Assembly: GCA_003605065.1 (NCBI GenBank)
Contig: QZJM01000033.1
Span: forward strand, 1 to 35,088
DNA: 35,088 nt
Direction: 5' to 3'
From: Dethiobacter sp.
Lineage (GTDB): Bacteria > Bacillota > Dethiobacteria > DTU022 > UBA8154
The position numbers were made by a program, and so were the translations under genes. Positions 1 through 8,316 of the stretch are shown piece by piece. Position 1 is the stretch's first letter; every line of letters begins with the position of its first letter. The notes below the pieces were generated by a model that was given only the letters and a program-made list of their open reading frames with translations, searched no databases and had not been told where the DNA came from.

Positions 1-99
1 GTAAACCACAAAACTGCCCAGGATAGGTATTAATACCAACCACAGGGGCAGGGCACTCGTTAATTCAACTGTCTCCACTACAGGTACGGATGCTGCCAT
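1..99 (-). CDS. N-terminus of a membrane protein (truncated at window edge), probably another proton-conducting antiporter/complex I-like subunit
   Basis: Minus-strand ATG at 99 gives MAASVPVVETVELTSALPLWLVLIPILGSFVVY, running off the left edge. It lies immediately downstream of, and co-directional with, the antiporter-like gene. Confidence 0.5.
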   Translation of the reverse strand, partial: MAASVPVVETVELTSALPLWLVLIPILGSFVVY

Positions 100-117
100 T
101 TTGCCCCAACTCCCTTT

Positions 118-1623
118 CTAGAATCTAACAAAAAGTTCCTGGACTACGGCTTTAGCCAGTTGCAGAGGCCAGTTTTGCGGCATAACGGCAAAAGCAATAC
201 AGCCTATAGCCAGGATCATAATGGGGATAAGCATACTTAACGAAGCCTCAGGTACCTTTGAAGTCCCGTCAACATGCCCGGAGTCGCCTTTGGGAACACC
301 GAAAAAAGCGGCAATAATAATGGGGAAATAATAAGCCGCGTTCAGCAGGCTGCTGACAATGAGGAGAATAACATAAAACGGCTGACCGATATCCAGGGCT
401 CCCAGGCACATCTGCCATTTGCTGATAAAGCCGTTAAAAGGAGGAATACCGACCATAGAGAGGGAACAGAGCGTAAAAGCGATCATAGTAAGAGGCATCT
501 TCAATCCCAAGCCTCCCATATGACTGATCCGCCGCTCCCCGGTGCGGACAATAATAGCTCCGGCAATGAGGAATAAGCATCCCTTCATAAACGCATGGGT
601 AAAGATGTGGTATACGGCGCCGGTAAAAGCGCGCTCGCTTAACAGCGAGATGCCAAGAAGGATATACCCGATCTGGGCGATACTGGAATAGGCCAGCCGC
701 CTTTTAATATCATCCTGCAGCAGGGCCATAGCCGACCCCAGAAGAATAGTAATCGTAGCCAGGGTAAGAGTGATCTTATCCCAACCCATGGCCCGCAGGT
801 ACTCAAAACCGTAGACCTGGTAAAAGACCCGGATTAATCCATAGGCCCCCACCTTGATCATCACCCCTGAAAGCAAAGCACTTACCGGAGAAGGTGCCGC
901 AGGGTGAGCATCCGGTAACCAGACATGAACGGGGAAAATACCGGCTTTAATGCCAAAACCGAGAAGATAGCCCATAAAAGCGATAAAGGATAGCGAGGAA
1001 ACATCCCGGATAAGGCCGAAACCGTCCAGGGAGGTGGTCCCGCTCAGGTAATAAGTAATCATGATGCCTAGAAAGATGGCTAATCCGGCGCCAATAGACA
1101 TGAAAAGATACTTGGCACTGGCAAACATGGCATAGGAGTGTTCCTCGTGCGCTACCAGAACAAAAGATGATACAGCCATTATTTCAAAGAAAAGAAAAAG
1201 ACCCACAAGGTCGCCGGAAAATACAGTCCCCAGGCAGCCGCCGAGAGCCACGAGAAAAAAGCTGTAATAGCGCTCATGGGCATGTTCGTGCGCCATATAG
1301 CCAACGGAATGAATTGCGGCCAGCAGCCATAAAAAAATGATCAATAAACCCAGGAAAAAACTCAGCATATCTACCCGGAAATAAATAGACAACGGCAGGG
1401 AAAGAAAGGTATAACGGCTGAAGATAATATTGCCCGCCATAACAGTGCGGTACATAGAAAAGATAGCTATAAAAAGTACGGCTATCGTTGAAATTGTAAA
1501 AACCTCACCTAATTTCCGGTTGTAACGAGTCAAAAAGAAAGCGACAACAGCAGCCATAAAAGGGATGAAAGTTATAATCGACATTAAACTGCTTGAAACT
1601 CTCTCCCCCAAGAATCCTTGCAT
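118..1623 (-). CDS. Proton-conducting membrane transporter, NuoL/M/N - MrpD - HyfB-like family
   Basis: 501 aa, highly hydrophobic. Contains family-like stretches such as GIKAGIFPVHVWLPDAHPAAPSPVSALLSGVMIKVGAYGLIR and HIFTHAFMKGCLFLIAGAI. Confidence 0.9.
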   Translation of the reverse strand: MQGFLGERVSSSLMSIITFIPFMAAVVAFFLTRYNRKLGEVFTISTIAVLFIAIFSMYRTVMAGNIIFSRYTFLSLPLSIYFRVDMLSFFLGLLIIFLWLLAAIHSVGYMAHEHAHERYYSFFLVALGGCLGTVFSGDLVGLFLFFEIMAVSSFVLVAHEEHSYAMFASAKYLFMSIGAGLAIFLGIMITYYLSGTTSLDGFGLIRDVSSLSFIAFMGYLLGFGIKAGIFPVHVWLPDAHPAAPSPVSALLSGVMIKVGAYGLIRVFYQVYGFEYLRAMGWDKITLTLATITILLGSAMALLQDDIKRRLAYSSIAQIGYILLGISLLSERAFTGAVYHIFTHAFMKGCLFLIAGAIIVRTGERRISHMGGLGLKMPLTMIAFTLCSLSMVGIPPFNGFISKWQMCLGALDIGQPFYVILLIVSSLLNAAYYFPIIIAAFFGVPKGDSGHVDGTSKVPEASLSMLIPIMILAIGCIAFAVMPQNWPLQLAKAVVQELFVRF

Positions 1624-2041
1624 AACCCCTTCACCTCTTAACGCAGATATAAAGAGAATTATATTAGTAAATCAAAAAGCAGCTCATGAGCTCGGGAGAT
1701 ATTTCCATACAAAAAAACAGCATTGTACAACTAGGTTCAGGCAAAAAACCAAAAATAAAAAAGGATTTTACTTTCTGAAAAGTTACTAAGTTCACAAACT
1801 TTGACAATTTCCTTCCAGCACTGTAGCATTATAACACATCTTCATATCTTTGAAAAGACTTATCCCCCCCTTTTTACCCCCTTTTTCCTTTCTATTATAA
1901 AATACAAAATCCCTTTCAGAAATCAAAAATTTTTGGTGGAAAATATTAACCTGTATTACGAAAAAAGCCCTTTACCACATGAATATTTTAGTACTCTTTT
2001 TGCATAATAAGAATACCTTTATTTCAAAAGGAGGGATAAAC

Positions 2042-2212
2042 ATGGCCCAAACCAACCTGACCTTTGCCAGCCTTACGGAAAGCGAACTACAAGCCCTAAA
2101 AGATGCGGAAAAATTTTTAAACAACCAGCCGGATCATAGAAAAGAGAGGCCGGAAGGAAAAGAAATCGTTCTCCTTGCCTACTTATATGGGAACAAGGAG
2201 CAAAAACTTTAG
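2042..2212 (+). CDS. Small hypothetical protein, 56 aa (MAQTNLTFASLTESELQALKDAEKFLNNQPDHRKERPEGKEIVLLAYLYGNKEQKL)
   Basis: Strong Shine-Dalgarno AAAGGAGGGATAAAC before the ATG at 2042. The track's longer start at 1979 lacks such an RBS. Confidence 0.65.
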   Translation: MAQTNLTFASLTESELQALKDAEKFLNNQPDHRKERPEGKEIVLLAYLYGNKEQKL

Positions 2213-2307
2213 ATCATAAAGCTGATGAATGAAAAATATTCGTTACATGTATCCAGCCGCTGCCAGCCCCCAACGGCTCCGTTAATAAGCAATGGCCATA
2301 TACGGGC

Positions 2308-3621
2308 CTAGGGCAGGGCTTTCAGGCTGTTTTTCTTTAAAAACTGGCGGGCATCGCTAATTACGTACAGGGACCCGGCAATAAGAACCAGATCCGGTGC
2401 TTTGGCCAGGGAAAGAGCCAGCTTTATGGCATCGGAGATGTTTTCTTTAACGTAAACAGGTCCGGGAATCATTTGAGCAGCGGTTTTTTCCAACATCCAC
2501 GGATCGGCAGCCCGTGGGCTGTTGGGTGTTGTAATAACAAGAATATCTGCAACCGGTAAAATTTCCTGTAAGATTTCTTCCACGGCCTTGTCACCAAGGA
2601 TACCGAGGACCAGTATAAGACGGCGGTAAGAAAAAGTATTAAACAGTGTCTGCCGCAGGTTTTGAAAGGCTTCTAAATTATGGGCTCCATCAATAACTAC
2701 CAGCGGGGAACGACGCATAATTTCCAGACGGCCGGGCCACCTGGTATGGAACAGGCCCCTGCGGATAGCGTCCTCCGGTAAAAGAAAACCTTTTTCCTGT
2801 AACAGTTCCAGTGAAGCCAGGGCCAGGGCGGCATTGTTAACCTGGAAATCTCCCAGGAGGCTTATATGTAAATTGAAATAATCATGCCGGAGTCCCCGGT
2901 AATGAAAACCCTGACCGTTTAGGTCACCGGAAACTTTTTCACCTTTAAAATCTTTCCCCAGGCTAAAAAGGGGAACATTTCTTTCCCGGCAGGTATCTTT
3001 GAAAACCTCCAGGGCAGATCCCTTTACCTGGGTTACTACTGCGCTCCCCTCTTTAATAATACCCGCTTTTTCCCGGGCGATAGCTTCAATGGTATTGCCC
3101 AGGACCTGGGTATGTTCCAGGCTGATGGTTGTTATCGCCGTGGCCAGAGGCTGGACCACGTTTGTAGCATCCAACCTGCCCCCCAGCCCGACTTCCAGAA
3201 CGATGATATCGGGGCATTCCTCGGCAAAATAGGTAAAGGCTATGGCTGTTACCACTTCAAATTCCGTCGGATGCCCGTAAGGAAATTCTGCGGCAACCTT
3301 TTCCACCAGGGGCTTTACTCTTTTAACCAGAACTACCAGGCGTTCCCTGGAAATATCTTCACCATTAATAGCCATACGGTTGGTAAACTGCTCCAGGTAT
3401 GGTGAAGTGTACAGGCCCACCCTGTAACCGGCAGCTTCAAGAACAGAGGCGGCCAAAGCAGCGGTTGAGCCTTTGCCGTTAGTTCCCCCGATGTGCAGGA
3501 ATTTTAGTTTTTTATGGGGATCCCCCAGGTAATGGAGCAGCAGCTCGATTCTTTGCAAACCCTGGTTCATACCAAACCTGCCGATGCTATGAATCCAGGA
3601 AAGAGATTCCTGGTAATCCAT
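2308..3621 (-). CDS. folC: Bifunctional folylpolyglutamate synthase / dihydrofolate synthase
   Basis: Mur-ligase-type P-loop HIGGTNGKGSTAA, plus GLGGRLDATNVV and VVIDGAHNLEAF motifs. Adjacent to valS, a common Firmicutes arrangement. Confidence 0.95.
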   Translation of the reverse strand: MDYQESLSWIHSIGRFGMNQGLQRIELLLHYLGDPHKKLKFLHIGGTNGKGSTAALAASVLEAAGYRVGLYTSPYLEQFTNRMAINGEDISRERLVVLVKRVKPLVEKVAAEFPYGHPTEFEVVTAIAFTYFAEECPDIIVLEVGLGGRLDATNVVQPLATAITTISLEHTQVLGNTIEAIAREKAGIIKEGSAVVTQVKGSALEVFKDTCRERNVPLFSLGKDFKGEKVSGDLNGQGFHYRGLRHDYFNLHISLLGDFQVNNAALALASLELLQEKGFLLPEDAIRRGLFHTRWPGRLEIMRRSPLVVIDGAHNLEAFQNLRQTLFNTFSYRRLILVLGILGDKAVEEILQEILPVADILVITTPNSPRAADPWMLEKTAAQMIPGPVYVKENISDAIKLALSLAKAPDLVLIAGSLYVISDARQFLKKNSLKALP

Positions 3622-3624
3622 TTT

Positions 3625-6276
3625 TTATGCACCCCCGAGCTTTCTGAGTTCCCCAAGCCTGGCTAAGAGCTTTTCCTGTTTAGCACTCAGTTCTTCTTTT
3701 TTGTTCCTCTCTTTTTCAACAACATCTGCCGGTGCCTTATCTATAAAACTTTTATTGGCACTCTTGGCAGCGGCCCTGGTCAGCTCTTTTTCCACTCCCT
3801 GCATCTCCTTTTCCAGCCGGGTTATTTCCTGGGAAAGGTCAATAACTCCTTCCAGAGGCAGGTAAATCTCGATCTCCTCCACCAGGGCGGTTAGAGCCTG
3901 GGAGGGCTTTTCCTCCACATCTTGAAGAAACGTTACCTGTTCGACCCAGGCAAGCTTTTCAATAAAGGTTTGCTCCTGGCGCAATAAGGTCAGGAGCTCC
4001 CGGGGAGCCTGCAAAATTACGGGAGATTTTTGCCCTGTGGAAAGCCCGATCTCACTGCGCAGGTTACGGATAGCCCTGATGACTTCCATAACCAGCTCCA
4101 TCTCCCGCCTGGCTTGTTGATCCTCCAAATTATCCCGGGGTTCAGGCCAGGAGGATATTACCAGGGCATCTTTTTTAGAGCTGCGGGGCAGGTGCTGCCA
4201 TATTTCTTCGGAAATAAAGGGCATAAAGGGATGTAAAAGCCGCATAGCCCCTTCCAGGACATAGTAGAGCACAGCCTTCGTCCTTTCCTTTTTCTCTTCG
4301 TCTTTTCCGTAAAGGTACACCTTGCTCAATTCAATATACCAGTCGCAAAAATCACCCCAGATAAAGTCGTAAACCGTACGGGCTGCCTCTCCCAATTCGT
4401 ACTGCTCTAAAAGGGCAGTGGTCTTCTCCGCCACCTGGTTAAAGCGATCCAGGATCCAGCGGTCATGTCGGTTTAGCACCGCAGGCAACCCTGCCGGCTG
4501 AAATTCTTCCAGGTTCATGAGCACGTAACGGGAGGCATTCCAGATCTTGTTGGAAAAATTACGGCTGGCCTCTACGTTTTCGTATCTGAAACGCTGATCG
4601 TTTCCGGGAGCCTGACCTGTAATGAGGGTAAAGCGTAAGGTATCGGCACCGTACTTTTCGATCACCTCCAGGGGATCCACACCGTTTCCCAGTGATTTGC
4701 TCATTTTTCTCCCCAGGGCATCTCGTACCAGCCCATGAACACTTACCTCGCTGAAAGGAATGTCTTTCATAAATGCCAGGGACATAAAGATCATGCGGGC
4801 AACCCAAAAAGAGATGATGTCGTAACCGGTGACCAGCACGCTGGTGGGGAAGTAATGCTTCAGATCGGCCGTAATTTCCGGCCATCCCAGGGTGGAAAAA
4901 GGCCAGAGGGCCGAACTGAACCATGTGTCCAGCACATCAGGGTCCTGCTCCAGTTCAGCCTGGCCGCACGATGGGCACACAGCAGGATCCTCCCTGGAAA
5001 CAATTACTTTTCCACAGGAACAGTACCAGGCGGGAATACGGTGTCCCCACCAGATCTGCCGTGAAATACACCAGTCCCGGATATTTTCCATCCAGTTCAG
5101 GTATGTGCGGGTAAAACGCTCGGGAATAAAGCTCGTCTTCCCCTCCTTTACCACCTCAACAGCCGGTTCGGCCAGGGGCTTCATCCTGACAAACCACTGC
5201 AGGGAAACCAGGGGCTCTATTTCCGTGTTACAACGCTGGCAGTGCCCCACAGCATGGATATAATCATCAACTTGTTCCAGCAGGCCCAGCTTCTCCAAAT
5301 CGTCTAGAATCTGCCTGCGGGCCTCATAACGATCCATTCCCGCATACTTGCCCATTTCCGGGGTCATCGTACCCCTGTTTCCAATCGCCCTGATGGTCTC
5401 CAGTCCATGCCTCTGCCCAATCTCAAAGTCATTGGGATCATGAGCGGGCGTTATCTTCACAGCCCCCGAGCCGAAGGAAGGATCCACATATTCATCTGCG
5501 ATAATGGGAATCTCCCTGTTCATCAGCGGAAGCAATACCTTTTTGCCAACCAGCCCCTGGTAGCGTTGATCATCAGGGTGAACAGCCACTGCAGTATCCC
5601 CCAGCATTGTTTCCGGCCTGGTGGTAGCCACCACAATAGAACCATCCCAACCCACTCCGGGATAACGGACATGGGTAAGGGTAGAGGCCTTTTCTTCATG
5701 CTCTACCTCGATATCGGAAATGGCCGTGTGGCAGCGGGGGCACCAGTTAACCATGTAGTCTCCCCTGTAAATAAGCCCCTGCTCGTAAAGAGAAACAAAC
5801 ACCTCGCGTACCGCCCTGGAACAACCTTCGTCCATGGTGAAACGTTCACGGGACCAGTCGCAGGAAACCCCCAGTTTGTACAGCTGCTTTAAAATACGGG
5901 CATGATATTCTTCTTTCCACTTCCAGGCCCTTTCCAGGAATTTTTCCCGCCCCAGGTCGTGCCGGGAAAAACCTTCGGAAGCAAGGTGCTCTTCAACCTT
6001 GTTCTGTGTGGCAATACCGGCATGGTCCGTCCCCGGGAGCCAGAGAGTATCATAACCCTGCATACGCCTCCACCTGATAATAACATCCTGAATGGTGTTG
6101 TCCAGGGCGTGTCCCATATGCAGGGAGCCCGTAACATTGGGTGGGGGAATAACGATGGTAAAAGTTCTTTTACCCTCTTCCCTGGGAGCCTTGAAATGAT
6201 TTTTCTCCAGCCAGAACTGGTAGATTTTATCCTCTACCTTTTCCGGCTCATAGACGGGTGGAAGGTTAACAGCCAT
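3625..6276 (-). CDS. valS: Valyl-tRNA synthetase
   Basis: PPPNVTGSLHMGHALDNTIQD (HIGH motif), GRKMSKSLGN (KMSKS) and a C-terminal coiled coil. Start set at 6276 (MAVNLPPVYEP) because AAGGAG sits just upstream; the track ORF extends to 6297. Confidence 0.96.
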   Translation of the reverse strand: MAVNLPPVYEPEKVEDKIYQFWLEKNHFKAPREEGKRTFTIVIPPPNVTGSLHMGHALDNTIQDVIIRWRRMQGYDTLWLPGTDHAGIATQNKVEEHLASEGFSRHDLGREKFLERAWKWKEEYHARILKQLYKLGVSCDWSRERFTMDEGCSRAVREVFVSLYEQGLIYRGDYMVNWCPRCHTAISDIEVEHEEKASTLTHVRYPGVGWDGSIVVATTRPETMLGDTAVAVHPDDQRYQGLVGKKVLLPLMNREIPIIADEYVDPSFGSGAVKITPAHDPNDFEIGQRHGLETIRAIGNRGTMTPEMGKYAGMDRYEARRQILDDLEKLGLLEQVDDYIHAVGHCQRCNTEIEPLVSLQWFVRMKPLAEPAVEVVKEGKTSFIPERFTRTYLNWMENIRDWCISRQIWWGHRIPAWYCSCGKVIVSREDPAVCPSCGQAELEQDPDVLDTWFSSALWPFSTLGWPEITADLKHYFPTSVLVTGYDIISFWVARMIFMSLAFMKDIPFSEVSVHGLVRDALGRKMSKSLGNGVDPLEVIEKYGADTLRFTLITGQAPGNDQRFRYENVEASRNFSNKIWNASRYVLMNLEEFQPAGLPAVLNRHDRWILDRFNQVAEKTTALLEQYELGEAARTVYDFIWGDFCDWYIELSKVYLYGKDEEKKERTKAVLYYVLEGAMRLLHPFMPFISEEIWQHLPRSSKKDALVISSWPEPRDNLEDQQARREMELVMEVIRAIRNLRSEIGLSTGQKSPVILQAPRELLTLLRQEQTFIEKLAWVEQVTFLQDVEEKPSQALTALVEEIEIYLPLEGVIDLSQEITRLEKEMQGVEKELTRAAAKSANKSFIDKAPADVVEKERNKKEELSAKQEKLLARLGELRKLGGA

Positions 6277-6325
6277 CTTCAATCTCCTTCTCTTCAATGA
6301 AAATCAACCCAAAATCTTCTCTCTT

Positions 6326-6354
6326 ATATTACATTTTTCCATAAATAAAGTCAA
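6326..6354 (-). promoter_or_regulatory. Sigma-A type promoter of valS
   Basis: Minus strand TTGACT (6354-6349), 17-nt spacer, TAATAT (6331-6326). Implied leader is about 45 nt before the valS ATG. Confidence 0.75.
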
Positions 6355-6422
6355 CTTGGTATCTAAAAGGTCGGAATTGCCTGAGACCTGCCAGGATTAT
6401 GATGGTTACTAAGATAGCAGGG

Positions 6423-6450
6423 CGAGCACTTACTGGTGCACTCGGTTTTT
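6423..6450 (+). terminator. Terminator-like hairpin with U-tract
   Basis: CGAGCAC-ttactg-GTGC(A)CTCG followed by GTTTTT on the + strand. No annotated + strand gene lies directly upstream. Confidence 0.5.
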
Positions 6451-6459
6451 GCATAAAAT

Positions 6460-6491
6460 TTGTTAACCTTTCCTTTAAAAGTAGTTGACAA
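6460..6491 (+). promoter_or_regulatory. BirA operator (biotin-regulated inverted repeat)
   Basis: TTGTTAAC (6460-6467), 16 nt, GTTGACAA (6484-6491): one mismatch from a perfect TTGTTAAC-N16-GTTAACAA BirA box, located upstream of birA. Confidence 0.8.
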
Positions 6492-6513
6492 TTAATTTTT
6501 TAAATGGTATAAA
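6485..6513 (+). promoter_or_regulatory. Sigma-A promoter of birA-bioY
   Basis: TTGACA (6485-6490), 17-nt spacer, TATAAA (6508-6513). The -35 lies inside the right half of the BirA box. Confidence 0.8.
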
Positions 6514-6551
6514 GTTAATAGAATTGATGAAAAGTTTTAGAGGTGAAGTAA

Positions 6552-7562
6552 ATGCGCCATAAAATCTTAAAACTGCTCAAGGATAGGAGTCCTTCGTACC
6601 TCTCAGGAGAAGAAATGGCGCAATTGCTCAATGTAAGCCGTACCTCCATCTGGAAAAATATCCATTCCCTGCAATCCGATGGTTACCGTATTAAAGGAAG
6701 CCCCCGCCTGGGCTACCGCCTGGCAGGAATCCCCGACCTGCTGTTTCCTGCCGAAATTGCCGGGGAATTGCAGACAAAAATTATTGCCTCTTCTCCGGAA
6801 ATAATACACCATTACCGGCAAATTGATTCCACCAACAGCGCCTTAAAAACCCTGGCCGAAAAAGGGGCACCGGAAGGAACAATTGTGATCGCAGAAGAAC
6901 AAACCGGGGGCAGGGGAAGAATGGGACGTTCCTGGTCTTCTCCTTTCAGCAAGGGCATCTGGCTTTCCATCTTGTTAAAACCACCGCTGGCACCACAGGA
7001 TACACCGCTATTCACTCTCCTGGCTGCTGCAGCCGTAGTAAAGGGAATACTGGTCAACCTGCCGGATCTTCCCGTGGGGATCAAGTGGCCCAATGACCTG
7101 CTCATCAACAACCGCAAGGTTTGCGGCATATTGACAGAATTAAAAGCAGAAGCAGACCTCCTTCACTATCTTGTTATAGGGATAGGCCTAAATGTTAATT
7201 CTAAAGAAGAAGATTTCCCTGCAGAGCTAAGAAATACCGCTACCTCTCTTTATTTGGAAAACAACAAAGAAGAAGTTTCGCGGCAAAAGCTTGCCAGCAG
7301 TATCCTCCAGGAAATGGATAATTCCTACCTGGACTACCTTAATAACGGTCCGGGAATGGTTATCTCCGCATGGAAAAAATATAATATAACCCTGGGTAAA
7401 GATGTAACCATAAAAACCGTCCAGGGCAGCTTTAGCGGAAAAGCGGCAGACCTGGACAGCGACGGTGCTCTGATTGTGGAGGAAGAAAAGGGAATTAAAA
7501 AGCGTTTTCAGGCGGGAGAAGTCACCCTGGAAAATTTTACAGGGGGTCAAGACCCCTTTTAG
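6552..7562 (+). CDS. birA: Biotin-[acetyl-CoA-carboxylase] ligase / biotin operon repressor (with N-terminal HTH)
   Basis: N-terminal HTH (SGEEMAQLLNVSRTSIWKNIHSLQSDGY), GGRGRMGRSWSSP biotin-binding loop, and GIKWPNDLLINNRKVCGIL. Confidence 0.96.
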   Translation: MRHKILKLLKDRSPSYLSGEEMAQLLNVSRTSIWKNIHSLQSDGYRIKGSPRLGYRLAGIPDLLFPAEIAGELQTKIIASSPEIIHHYRQIDSTNSALKTLAEKGAPEGTIVIAEEQTGGRGRMGRSWSSPFSKGIWLSILLKPPLAPQDTPLFTLLAAAAVVKGILVNLPDLPVGIKWPNDLLINNRKVCGILTELKAEADLLHYLVIGIGLNVNSKEEDFPAELRNTATSLYLENNKEEVSRQKLASSILQEMDNSYLDYLNNGPGMVISAWKKYNITLGKDVTIKTVQGSFSGKAADLDSDGALIVEEEKGIKKRFQAGEVTLENFTGGQDPF

Positions 7563-7585
7563 AAGAATATGGAAGGCGGTTTAAA

Positions 7586-8119
7586 ATGTTAAAAACAAAA
7601 TATCTGATCTTGAGCGGCCTGTTTGCCACTATAACAGCCTTACTGGCCCAGATTTCCATTCCGCTCCCTTTCAGCCCGGTTCCCATTACCGGGCAAATAT
7701 TCGGCGTATTCCTGATAGGCACTATTCTGGGAGGACGCTGGGGCGCCATATCCATGCTCACGTACGTTTTTCTGGGTGCCATAGGACTGCCTGTTTTTCA
7801 TAACGCCCAGGGCGGGCTGCATATTGTCCTGGGACCGACAGGAGGCTATCTCTGGGGTTTTGTGCTCGGCAGCTATCTGCTGGGAAAAACCGTAGAAAAA
7901 AGGAACTCTTACCTCTCCATAATTCTGGGGATGTTCCTCTGCCTGGCGGCCACTTACTCCCTGGGAGTATTACAGCTGTCATTTATCGCCGGCTTGAATC
8001 TCCGCCAGGGCCTGCTGCTCGGTGCAGCACCTTTCCTTCCCCTGGACATTGTTAAACTATTTGCCGCCAGCGGCCTGAGCCTTTCCGTAAGACAAAGGCT
8101 GCTTAAGGCCGTGTATTAA
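7586..8119 (+). CDS. bioY: Biotin transporter, BioY family (ECF S component)
   Basis: PLPFSPVPITGQIFGVFLIGTILGGRWGAISMLTYVFLGAIGLPVF is typical of BioY. Immediately downstream of birA. Confidence 0.95.
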   Translation: MLKTKYLILSGLFATITALLAQISIPLPFSPVPITGQIFGVFLIGTILGGRWGAISMLTYVFLGAIGLPVFHNAQGGLHIVLGPTGGYLWGFVLGSYLLGKTVEKRNSYLSIILGMFLCLAATYSLGVLQLSFIAGLNLRQGLLLGAAPFLPLDIVKLFAASGLSLSVRQRLLKAVY

Positions 8120-8125
8120 CAACAT

Positions 8126-8190
8126 CTATAACGCAAGGCAAGAACCGTCCCCGCTTGCTCCTATAACGCAAGGCAAGAACCGTCCCCGCT
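8126..8190. repeat. Tandem pair of a 30-bp direct repeat (CTATAACGCAAGGCAAGAACCGTCCCCGCT)
   Basis: Identical copies at 8126-8155 and 8161-8190, separated by 5 nt (tgctc). Confidence 0.95.
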
Positions 8191-8210
8191 CTCACCTTAG
8201 ACTGCTATTA

Positions 8211-8307
8211 GCGGATATAAGCTTTCTTCCCTATAACTTCTCTCTAAGACTATCAGCTTGAGAGACCGACAGTATCCGCGGGATGGATAAAAAATTGCAC
8301 ATCCATC
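8211..8307. repeat. Nested inverted repeats / structured intergenic segment
   Basis: GCGGATA (8211-8217) / TATCCGC (8273-8279) encloses a TCTCTC...GAGAGA stem. It is followed by a GATGGAT (8282-8288) / ATCCATC (8301-8307) hairpin. Confidence 0.6.
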
Positions 8308-8316
8308 TGTTTAATT

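Noticed and set aside
3999-6300. Numerous ORFs antisense to or overlapping valS (e.g. 4735..5064 +, 5407..5892 +, 5902..6300 +)
   Set aside because: They lie within the strongly supported valS gene, show low-complexity shadow-ORF composition and no RBS/family motifs.
8126-8237. CTATAAC at 8126, 8161 and 8231 (spacings 35 and 70)
   Set aside because: The third copy shares only 7 bp and the intermediate position (8196) is not a convincing copy, so it does not support a 35-bp array or CRISPR.
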